Below are positions 1 through 4,954 of a stretch of 9,269 nucleotides of DNA, piece by piece (within the stretch, counting starts at the first letter, position 1; every line of letters starts with the position of its first letter). The notes beneath the pieces are model-generated. The model did no database searches. It was not told the DNA's origin and worked only from the letters and a program-made list of their open reading frames with translations. Origin of the DNA: 66-474 sp036278635 (GTDB taxonomy: Bacteria > Pseudomonadota > Gammaproteobacteria > Xanthomonadales > Rhodanobacteraceae); contig DASUKQ010000045.1 in assembly GCA_036278635.1 (NCBI GenBank), forward strand, positions 1-9,269, in the 5' to 3' direction. A program made the translations under genes and the position numbers.

Positions 1-218
1 ATGTACATCGCGTGCTCGATCAGCGGCGACTTGATCTTGTAGGTGTTGCCGATCAGGACTTCCGGACGCTCGAGCTTTTCGTGCATCTGGATGACCTTGA
101 ACCCGGGCGTCGCGGGCGCTTCGGTCGGGGCACTCTGGGGCACGGTTTCCGGCGCGGCTTTCGCCTCGTTGCCGAGCACCTCGTAGCCCTTGATCTTCTT
201 GTTGATGCGAATCGTCAT
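1..218 (-). CDS. NrdJb-type subunit of split class II ribonucleotide reductase, TSCPD family (partial, C-terminus outside window)
   Basis: The gene reads leftwards from ATG at 218-216 and is cut by the window edge after 72 codons. The visible protein starts MTIRINKKIKGYEV, then has an Ala/Pro-rich linker, then HEKLERPEVLIGNTYKIKSP followed by LIEHAMYI. This matches, from memory, the N-terminus of the TSCPD-domain proteins encoded beside nrdJ in Xanthomonas and Pseudomonas (NrdJb, about 230 aa). In Pseudomonas aeruginosa NrdJa and NrdJb together form the active B12-dependent enzyme. NrdJb normally carries the C-terminal cysteine pairs thought to re-reduce the active site; that part is not visible here. 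An AGGA lies 10 nt before the ATG. The gene sits 70 bp downstream of the H1-like gene on the same strand, behind a terminator-like hairpin, so it may depend on read-through or on its own promoter. Family assignment is firm; the function is inferred from homologues. Confidence 0.82.
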   Translation of the reverse strand, partial: MTIRINKKIKGYEVLGNEAKAAPETVPQSAPTEAPATPGFKVIQMHEKLERPEVLIGNTYKIKSPLIEHAMY

Positions 219-240
219 TGCGTCGGGTTCCTGCGGGAGT

Positions 241-274
241 CCAAAACGACGCCGGCCCGGCCGGGGCCGGCGTC
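241..274 (-). terminator. Rho-independent terminator or attenuator between H1-like gene and nrdJb
   Basis: On the minus strand a perfect 11-bp stem (GACGCCGGCCC paired with GGGCCGGCGTC, 274 to 248) closes a 5-nt loop and is followed by GTTTTGG. The H1-like stop codon is 14 bp upstream and the nrdJb ATG is 25 bp downstream. The T-run is short (four T), so termination may be partial. That would make it an attenuator setting the ratio of the two products. The hairpin is seen directly; its activity is inferred. Confidence 0.65.
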
Positions 275-288
275 AGGGTGTCGCGTGA

Positions 289-795
289 TTACTTTTTCTT
301 GCGGCGGGCGGTTTTGCGTGCGCCCTTTTTGGCTGCCTTCTTCGCGGGTTTGCGCTTGTCGCCTTTCTTGGCGGCCTTGCGCGCGCCCTTCTTCACCGCC
401 TTGCGGGCCGTCTTCTTGGTGGCCCGGCGTGTGGTCTTCTTGGCCGCCTTGCGTGCACCCTTCCGGGCGGTCTTGCGCGCGGTCTTCTTCGCTGCCTTGC
501 GTGCACCCTTCCGGGCGGTCTTGCGTGCGGTTTTCTTCGCGGCCTTGCGACCACCCTTCTTCACGGCCTTGCGCGTGGTCTTCTTCGCCGCCTTGCGCGT
601 GGACTTCTTGGCGGCCTTTTTCTTCGCCGGCTTCCTGGCGGCTTTCCTGGCTGCCGGCTTCTTCGCAGCTTTCTTCGCGGCCTTCTTCTTCCTGGCCGGC
701 TTCCTGGCCGCGGGTTTCGCGGGGGCGGGTGCCGGAGCGGCGGGCGCCGCGGGTTCTTCGGTGATGCTCCACGGGAACGTTGTTTCGTTGCTCAT
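289..795 (-). CDS. Histone H1-like Lys/Ala/Arg-rich DNA-binding protein
   Basis: This is a 168-aa protein. Residues 1 to about 17 (MSNETTFPWSITEEPAA) are ordinary and mildly acidic, followed by an Ala/Pro linker to about residue 27. The rest is almost purely Lys, Ala, Arg, Thr and Gly in short repeats such as KAAKK, RKAAKKTARK and RKGARKAAK, ending RKTARRKKK. No globular domain is visible. Such tails resemble eukaryotic H1 C-termini and bacterial H1-like proteins (Chlamydia Hc2, Bordetella BpH1, the AlgP tail), which bind DNA non-specifically and compact it. The ATG at 795 is chosen because it has an excellent Shine-Dalgarno; the upstream in-frame extension to 1068 runs through repeat DNA. 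The gene lies between nrdJ and the NrdJb-type gene on the same strand. That suggests coupling of chromosome packing with dNTP supply or growth state, which is inference only. Low complexity makes exact homology uncertain. Confidence 0.85.
   Translation of the reverse strand: MSNETTFPWSITEEPAAPAAPAPAPAKPAARKPARKKKAAKKAAKKPAARKAARKPAKKKAAKKSTRKAAKKTTRKAVKKGGRKAAKKTARKTARKGARKAAKKTARKTARKGARKAAKKTTRRATKKTARKAVKKGARKAAKKGDKRKPAKKAAKKGARKTARRKKK
449..544 (-). repeat. 48-bp tandem duplication inside the H1-like gene
   Basis: Two adjacent 48-bp units (449-496 and 497-544) begin identically with TTGCGTGCACCCTTCCGGGC and differ at only a few third-position-like sites. Each encodes the same 16 residues, containing ARKGARKAAKKTARK. 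The near-identity at DNA level points to recent slippage or unequal exchange, so tail length probably varies between strains. The copies are read directly from the sequence. Confidence 0.8.
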
Positions 796-801
796 CGGAT
801 G

Positions 802-808
802 CTCCTCC
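802..808 (-). promoter_or_regulatory. Shine-Dalgarno fixing the H1-like start
   Basis: On the minus strand GGAGGAG lies 6 nt before the ATG at 795-793. It is a near-perfect anti-16S match and the strongest such site in the window. It decides the start against the longer reading frame that opens at 1068, and it implies high translation of the H1-like protein. Confidence 0.85.
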
Positions 809-822
809 GGATGGATCGTTGA

Positions 823-835
823 CAGTGGACCACTG
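823..835. promoter_or_regulatory. 13-bp perfect palindrome in the H1-like leader (possible operator)
   Basis: CAGTGG-A-CCACTG is a perfect odd-centred inverted repeat, 28 bp upstream of the H1-like ATG. With so short a centre it fits a dimeric regulator site better than an RNA hairpin. No specific regulator is recognised. Confidence 0.4.
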
Positions 836-848
836 GTTTGCACTTTTG

Positions 849-868
849 ACGGCGACGCGCGTCGCCGT
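849..868. promoter_or_regulatory. 20-bp perfect palindrome upstream of the H1-like gene
   Basis: ACGGCGACGCGCGTCGCCGT is self-complementary over all 20 bases and lies 54 bp upstream of the H1-like start. As RNA it could form an 8-bp stem with a GCGC loop. No T-run follows on either strand, so it does not look like an intrinsic terminator. It may be an operator or a 5'-leader hairpin. An extended -10-like TGTGAGAAT lies just upstream of it on the minus strand (GAGAAT at 879-874) and could be the promoter, but no -35 was found. Confidence 0.45.
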
Positions 869-935
869 GACCCATTCTCACACAACGGCAGCGTGGTCGG
901 CGCATGCCTCGGCTTGCTTTTTACACCTTTTTGGG

Positions 936-1208
936 TGCGATCGTCGCTGATCGCTGCATCATCGAATGTCTTGCCGAGAACCGACGGCCTCGGTTGTGGA
1001 TACCGGAACGGGCGTCCTGCGTTTGTTCCTGCGATCGTCCCTGATCGCTGCCTCGGCGAGTGTTTCATTCAACCGCGGCGTTTCTGGCCATGGGGCACCA
1101 GAACGGGCTTCCTGCGTTTGTTCATGCGATCGTCCCTGATCGCTGCTTCGCTGAAAGGTTTCCCGAGACCAGCAGCTTCGGTTGTGGGCACCAGAACGGG
1201 CTTCCTGC
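936..1208. repeat. Three tandem ~94-bp intergenic repeats with conserved hairpin
   Basis: Units start at 936, 1030 and 1125, a period of 94-95 bp. Each begins with TGCGATCGTC and contains GCGATC-N6-GATCGC (937-954, 1031-1048, 1126-1143). A more variable middle follows, and each unit ends near CCAGAACGGGCTTCCTG (1003, 1098 and 1191). The third copy diverges after about 1208. The array fills most of the 461-bp gap between nrdJ and the H1-like gene (796-1256), which holds no convincing gene. Each unit can form a 6-bp stem with a 6-nt loop on either strand. Small reading frames across it are repeat translations and lack good start signals. It may belong to an interspersed repeat family of the host. 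Role unknown: mRNA processing or stability, protein binding, or an inert element. Confidence 0.8.
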
Positions 1209-1256
1209 CCTGACTTTTCACAACAGCCGCTTCGGGCACGGTTCCATGCGCGTTGA

Positions 1257-4200
1257 TCAGAACTTGCCGTAGTAGCCTTCCTTGAGCGCATCGAACAGGT
1301 TGGCGGCGGTGTGGGTTTCGCCGTCGTATTCGACTTCCTCGTTGCCCTTGGCCTCGATCACGCTGCCGTCTTCCAGTTCGAAGCGGTACACGGTGTTGGC
1401 GAGGTCGGCGTCCTTCACCAGCACGCCCTGGAAGGCGGCCGGGTTGAAGCGGAAGGTGGTGCAGCCCTTGAGGCCCTTCTTGTAGGCGTGGAAGTAGATG
1501 TCCTTGAAGTCTTCGTAGGGATAGTTGGTCGGCACGTTCGCGGTCTTGGAGATGGACGAGTCCACCCACTTTTGCGCCGCCGCCTGCATGTCGACGTGCT
1601 GCATCGGGCTGATGTCGTCGGCCGACACGAAGTAGTCAGGCAGTTTTTCGTCGGCGGCATCGGAATCGGGCCGGGCACTGGCGTTGATCAACGCGCGGTA
1701 GGCGAGCAACTCGTAGCTCAGGACCTCGACCTTCTCCTTGGTCTTCCTGCCGGGGCGGATCACGTTGCGCGAGTAGCTGTGCGCAAACGACGGCTCGATG
1801 CCGTTGGAGGCGTTGTTGGCCAGCGACAGCGAGATCGTGCCGGTCGGCGCGATCGAGGTGTGGTGGGTGAAACGCGCGCCGAATTGGGCGAGTTGCTCGA
1901 CCAGCTCGGGCGCGGCGTCGGCAACCCGTTGCATGTAGCGTGAATACCTCGCGTGCAGCACGCGACCCGGGATGGTCTCGCCGATCTTCCAGCCGTCATC
2001 GGTCATTTCGGGGCGCTTGCGCAGCATCTCGGCGGTGACGGTGTAGTCCCGTTCCAGGACCGGGGCCGGGCCTTTCTCCTTCGCGAGTTCCAGCGCGACT
2101 TCCCAGCCCGCCAGTGCCATTTCGCGAGAAACCTCTTCGGCGAACGCGACTGCTTCGGGGGAACCGTAACTCAGCTTCAGCATCGCCAGCGTCGAGCCGA
2201 GGCCCAGGAACCCCATGCCGTGGCGGCGCTTGGACATGATCTCGTCGCGCTGCTTGGCGAGCGGCAGGCCGTTGACCTCGACCACGTTGTCGAGCATCCG
2301 CGTGAACACCTTCACCACCTCGCGGTATTCGTCGATGTCGAAACGCGCCTTCGGGCCGAACGGATCACGCACGAAGCGGGTGAGATTGACCGAGCCCAAT
2401 AAGCACGACCCGTAGGGTGGAAGCGGTTGTTCTCCGCATTGCCCTGTCACCAGACCATTAAAAATCACGGCATTGTGGTCGGATTGTGTGGTGTCGAACA
2501 CCGCTTCTTCGCCCACGTATTCGATGCTCTCGATGCGCGAGGCAAAACGCTGGTGTTTGCGCAGGAGCTTGTCCACTTTCCAGGCTTGGTAGCGCTCGTT
2601 CTTGGCGGGCAGCAGAAATCCGACTTCATCCATGAACTGCTCACGCGATTCGCCGTCGATGATCAGCTCGTATTGCGCAATGCAAGCGTAGTCTCGATTG
2701 CCGCCGTGTCCGTCAGGCAGACTCGTGGTCCGTGCATCGCGCCGCTTGCGGATGCGGCAGAACACGCCGAAGTTGGCCAGCAGCATCTGGACGTCCTTGA
2801 GCAGATCGCGCTGACTGGATGCCAAGCGGATGGAACAACTCTGGCTTGCGCTGGAGATGTTCACCGTGCCATCGCACTGGAACAGGGCCCGCAGGTAGCC
2901 TTTGACGCAGCCCTCTGAACCGCGCCAGATCACTTCGGGCACGCGCAATTTGGTCGCGGCCGTGAATCCGTAATGCTCCAGCAGGCGCGCCAGCAACACG
3001 GAGCGGATGAATACCTGTCGACGCTCTGGGACGGCTACCGCAGAAACGTGGTAGCTGTGCCGGCCTCTGGTGCGTGCCGTGTGCGCGATGAGTGAGTTGA
3101 CGTACATGGCGACTCGATCGGCGAGCGCGCGATCTTCGCCCCACAGGGTCACCACGGCTGCCTGCTGTTCTTTCCCCCGGTTGGTGAAGTGTCCGTCGCC
3201 GGTGATCAGCCCGAGCAGCAGTCCCAAGTCCTCGCTGCCTTGCGGGCCGAACTGGCCCTTGCCCGATTGCACCAGGATGCGGTCGCCAACCTTCAGGTCG
3301 CGCAGTTTGATCTTACCCCGCTCGAGATAGAAGTCGTGCCATTCGGTTGCCTTGATCTCATAGCCGTCCTCGGTCCGAACGCGATAGACCGGCGCGCACC
3401 GCGAAGTCATGAAGGCCGGTTTGGCGGTGCGCGTTTCCACGCCGCGACCATCCAGTTCCATTGACCGGCGGTCGACCGATACCGACAGCGGATTGCCTGC
3501 GGCGTACAGTTCGCCGATGGGCACCATGCCGTACTGCGTCGCAAGGCGGGTATCCGCAGTCACGCACGGGTTGGTCGCGCGGATCTGCTCGCACCACCAG
3601 TTGTTGTTCATCTCGTTGACGCGGTCGATCAGGATGAAACCGGGTTCGGCGTAGTCGTACGTCGAGACCATGATCATGTCCCACAGGTGCCGCGCGCGGA
3701 TGTGGCCGTAGATCTTGCACGCGACCAGGCCGTCGTCGCGCACGAGGTAGTTGCCGTGGCTGGGCCATTCGCGCCACACGACCTGGGTGGCGTCGGCAAG
3801 ATCGACTTCGTCCTTTTCCTTGACGTGCACCGGAAATACCAGCGGCCAGTCCCGATCGTTTTCGACCGCCTGCATGAAGCCGTCGGTGATCAGGAGCGAC
3901 AGGTTGAACTGGCGCAACCGGCCGTTCTCGCGCTTGGCGCGGATGAATTCCTTGACGTCCGGATGCGCGACGTCGAACGTGCCCATCTGCGCGCCGCGGC
4001 GGCCGCCGGCCGAGGACACCGTGAAGCACATCTTGTCGTAGATATCCATGAACGACAGCGGGCCCGACGTGTACGCGCCGGCCCCGGACACGTAGGCGTT
4101 GCGAGGGCGTAACGTACTGAATTCATAGCCAATTCCGCATCCAGCTTTCAGCGTGAGCCCCGCCTCGTGGACCTTCTCCAGGATGTCGTCCATCGAGTCG

Positions 4201-4532
4201 GTGATGGTGCCCGATACCGTGCAGTTGATCGTGGAGGTGGCCGGCTTGTGCTCGCGCGCGCCGGCGTTGGAGGTGATCCGCCCGGCGGGAATCGCGCCGT
4301 GGCGCAGCGCCCACAGGAAACGCTCGTGCCATTGTTCGCGCAGCGCGGGCGTGGTTTCGACGTCGGCCAGCGCGCGCGCGACCCGCGCCCAGGTATCGTC
4401 GACGGTCGCGTCGACCGGCTCGCCCTGCTTGGTCTTGAGGCGGTATTTCTTGTCCCAGATGTCCAACGATGCCGGTTGCAGGGGAACCTCCGTTGCCACC
4501 CGTGCAATCTGTTGTACCCGCGCCGTACCCAT
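1257..4532 (-). CDS. nrdJ: Vitamin B12-dependent class II ribonucleotide reductase, intein-containing precursor (NrdJ/NrdJa)
   Basis: The precursor is 1091 aa; the spliced enzyme would be 715 aa, normal for a NrdJa-type catalytic chain. It reduces ribonucleotides to deoxyribonucleotides with adenosylcobalamin as radical source, in the cytoplasm, without oxygen dependence. Numbered from ATG 4532, the N-terminus has SLDIWDKKYRLKTKQGEPVD, typical of the family. C104 in STINCTVSGT is one redox cysteine. C699 in ATNP/CGEQPL (after the intein) is the thiyl-radical cysteine within the N-x-C-x-E motif, and C710 in PYGSC is the second redox cysteine. PTGTISL near 896 is the phosphate-binding motif, and KGCTTFRFNP is near the C-terminus. 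The chain lacks the C-terminal cysteine pairs expected in the separate NrdJb-type partner. A GTG reading frame extends to 4610, but homologues begin near the ATG at 4532, preceded by AGAGGA and GGAG. Likely NrdR control from 4742-4788. The 376-residue intein must splice for activity. Confidence 0.95.
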   Translation of the reverse strand: MGTARVQQIARVATEVPLQPASLDIWDKKYRLKTKQGEPVDATVDDTWARVARALADVETTPALREQWHERFLWALRHGAIPAGRITSNAGAREHKPATSTINCTVSGTITDSMDDILEKVHEAGLTLKAGCGIGYEFSTLRPRNAYVSGAGAYTSGPLSFMDIYDKMCFTVSSAGGRRGAQMGTFDVAHPDVKEFIRAKRENGRLRQFNLSLLITDGFMQAVENDRDWPLVFPVHVKEKDEVDLADATQVVWREWPSHGNYLVRDDGLVACKIYGHIRARHLWDMIMVSTYDYAEPGFILIDRVNEMNNNWWCEQIRATNPCVTADTRLATQYGMVPIGELYAAGNPLSVSVDRRSMELDGRGVETRTAKPAFMTSRCAPVYRVRTEDGYEIKATEWHDFYLERGKIKLRDLKVGDRILVQSGKGQFGPQGSEDLGLLLGLITGDGHFTNRGKEQQAAVVTLWGEDRALADRVAMYVNSLIAHTARTRGRHSYHVSAVAVPERRQVFIRSVLLARLLEHYGFTAATKLRVPEVIWRGSEGCVKGYLRALFQCDGTVNISSASQSCSIRLASSQRDLLKDVQMLLANFGVFCRIRKRRDARTTSLPDGHGGNRDYACIAQYELIIDGESREQFMDEVGFLLPAKNERYQAWKVDKLLRKHQRFASRIESIEYVGEEAVFDTTQSDHNAVIFNGLVTGQCGEQPLPPYGSCLLGSVNLTRFVRDPFGPKARFDIDEYREVVKVFTRMLDNVVEVNGLPLAKQRDEIMSKRRHGMGFLGLGSTLAMLKLSYGSPEAVAFAEEVSREMALAGWEVALELAKEKGPAPVLERDYTVTAEMLRKRPEMTDDGWKIGETIPGRVLHARYSRYMQRVADAAPELVEQLAQFGARFTHHTSIAPTGTISLSLANNASNGIEPSFAHSYSRNVIRPGRKTKEKVEVLSYELLAYRALINASARPDSDAADEKLPDYFVSADDISPMQHVDMQAAAQKWVDSSISKTANVPTNYPYEDFKDIYFHAYKKGLKGCTTFRFNPAAFQGVLVKDADLANTVYRFELEDGSVIEAKGNEEVEYDGETHTAANLFDALKEGYYGKF
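2439..3566 (-). mobile_element. Intein with LAGLIDADG homing endonuclease inside nrdJ, atypical C-terminal Gln
   Basis: This is 376 codons in frame within nrdJ, inserted between Pro and the catalytic Cys of the conserved extein string ATNP/CGEQPLPPYGSC. Intein residue 1 is Cys (CVTADTRLAT, block A). Block B has T74-E-W-H77, the usual TxxH. Block C is LLGLITGDG at 117-125 (Asp124) and block E is YLRALFQCDGT at 224-234 (Asp232). Together these are the two LAGLIDADG motifs with both metal-binding acids, so the homing endonuclease looks intact. Block F is near EYVGEEAVFDTTQSDHN (349-365). The C-terminus reads FNGLVTGQ then Cys+1: the last residue is Gln and the penultimate one Gly, instead of His-Asn. 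RNR inteins with terminal Gln are known (for example Chilo iridescent virus RIR1, from memory), so splicing is probable by a variant last step. Base composition looks less GC-rich than the flanking exteins, consistent with horizontal acquisition. Confidence 0.93.
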
Positions 4533-4741
4533 TGTCTCCGCATCCTCTTTTGTGTTTTCCGGGTTCGTGAGTGCCCGGATGCCGACGACCATGCCCCGAC
4601 GCTGCGCCACGCGGCGCTGCGCTCAGGAGCCCGATTCAACCCTGGGGGCCGCGCCGCATCGATGGATTCCGATGGTGGGCGCCGAACCCGATTGCCAGAC
4701 AGTCATTTTAATCGATTCCCCCGCTCGAAAACTGACTTGAA

Positions 4742-4757
4742 ACCCAACTCCTGGGCC
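4742..4757. promoter_or_regulatory. Second, degenerate NrdR box (left half conserved)
   Basis: ACCCAACTCCTGGGCC keeps only the left half (ACnCAA) of the NrdR pattern. It lies exactly 31 bp from the strong box. The context is directly repeated too: ACTTGAAAC-C-CAA at 4735-4747 and ACTTGAAAC-A-CAA at 4766-4778. NrdR sites normally come in pairs about 31-32 bp apart, one often weaker, so spacing supports the call more than sequence does. Confidence 0.5.
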
Positions 4758-4772
4758 ATTCAGCCACTTGAA

Positions 4773-4788
4773 ACACAAGATATTGTGA
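4773..4788. promoter_or_regulatory. NrdR box (ribonucleotide reductase repressor operator)
   Basis: ACACAAGATATTGTGA matches the remembered NrdR consensus acaCwAtATaTwGtgt at 14 of 16 positions and contains the inverted repeat CACAA-N4-TTGTG. It lies about 240 bp upstream of the nrdJ ATG, on the divergent side. NrdR is an ATP/dATP-sensing zinc-ribbon/ATP-cone repressor that shuts down nrd genes when dNTPs are plentiful. The site thus predicts NrdR repression of nrdJ. The nrdR gene itself is not in the window. Confidence 0.75.
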
Positions 4789-4895
4789 TCGCGAGCGGAA
4801 TCCAACCCTACGCCCACCTGCCGGGCGTGTAAAGGGGTCCGGCAAGAAATTTCCGGATCGGATCCGCGAGCGGCCTGGGCCGGGCGCCGGGGCCC

Positions 4896-4924
4896 CGGAC
4901 AGCCGGCCAACCTTGCTGGATAAT
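4896..4924 (+). promoter_or_regulatory. Sigma-70-like promoter of the HtrA-type protease
   Basis: CGGACA (4896-4901; 4 of 6 to TTGACA) and GATAAT (4919-4924; 5 of 6 to TATAAT) are separated by exactly 17 bp. Transcription would begin about 25 nt before the ATG. The -35 overlaps a GC-rich palindrome. A sigma-E type promoter, common for HtrA genes, was looked for and not found at proper spacing. Confidence 0.45.
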
Positions 4925-4944
4925 GGGTGGGTTCGGTCATTGTG

Positions 4945-4949
4945 AGGAG
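4945..4949 (+). promoter_or_regulatory. Shine-Dalgarno of the HtrA-type protease
   Basis: AGGAG lies 5 nt before the ATG at 4955. Together with the signal peptide that begins right there, it settles the start codon. Confidence 0.8.
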
Positions 4950-4954
4950 CCGTC

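Larger units (their letters stand above)
4533..4954. other. Divergent control region between nrdJ and the HtrA-type protease gene
   Basis: This 422-bp stretch holds no convincing gene. Its left part (4533-4740) would be the nrdJ leader, with a TAAAAT -10 candidate on the minus strand at 4710-4705 but no recognisable -35. The middle carries the NrdR-type boxes (4742-4788). The right part is very GC-rich, with short inverted repeats (for example the 12-bp palindrome CCGGGGCCCCGG at 4887-4898), and contains the protease promoter. Short frames extending nrdJ upstream to 4610 are not supported by family resemblance. Confidence 0.6.

Noticed and set aside
911..936. CACC-loop-GGTG fold with A/T runs near the repeat array as a terminator of nrdJ
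   Set aside because: On the minus strand the run after the stem is A, not T, and the stem is only 4 bp. No convincing nrdJ terminator was found.
796..1068. N-terminal extension of the H1-like protein to 1068
   Set aside because: It would run through the repeat array and both palindromes, has no ribosome site, and ignores the near-perfect GGAGGAG before ATG 795.
936..1208. CRISPR array
   Set aside because: Only three units, the ends are conserved with diverged middles of similar length, the unit is about 94 bp, and no cas genes are present.
2439..2460. Alternative intein end at the Asn of FNG, six residues before the Gln
   Set aside because: The residue after that Asn is Gly, which cannot act as the +1 nucleophile. 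The conserved extein CGEQPL fixes the junction at Gln/Cys.
4533..4610. Longer NrdJ N-terminus from GTG at 4610 (26 extra residues)
   Set aside because: The extra residues do not resemble the family, whereas the protein from ATG 4532 aligns with the remembered NrdJ N-terminus and has purine-rich AGAGGA and GGAG upstream.
4905..4942. Sigma-E promoter for the protease
   Set aside because: AACCTT and GGTCA are present but 20 or more bases apart, beyond the accepted spacer. The sigma-70-like pair fits better.
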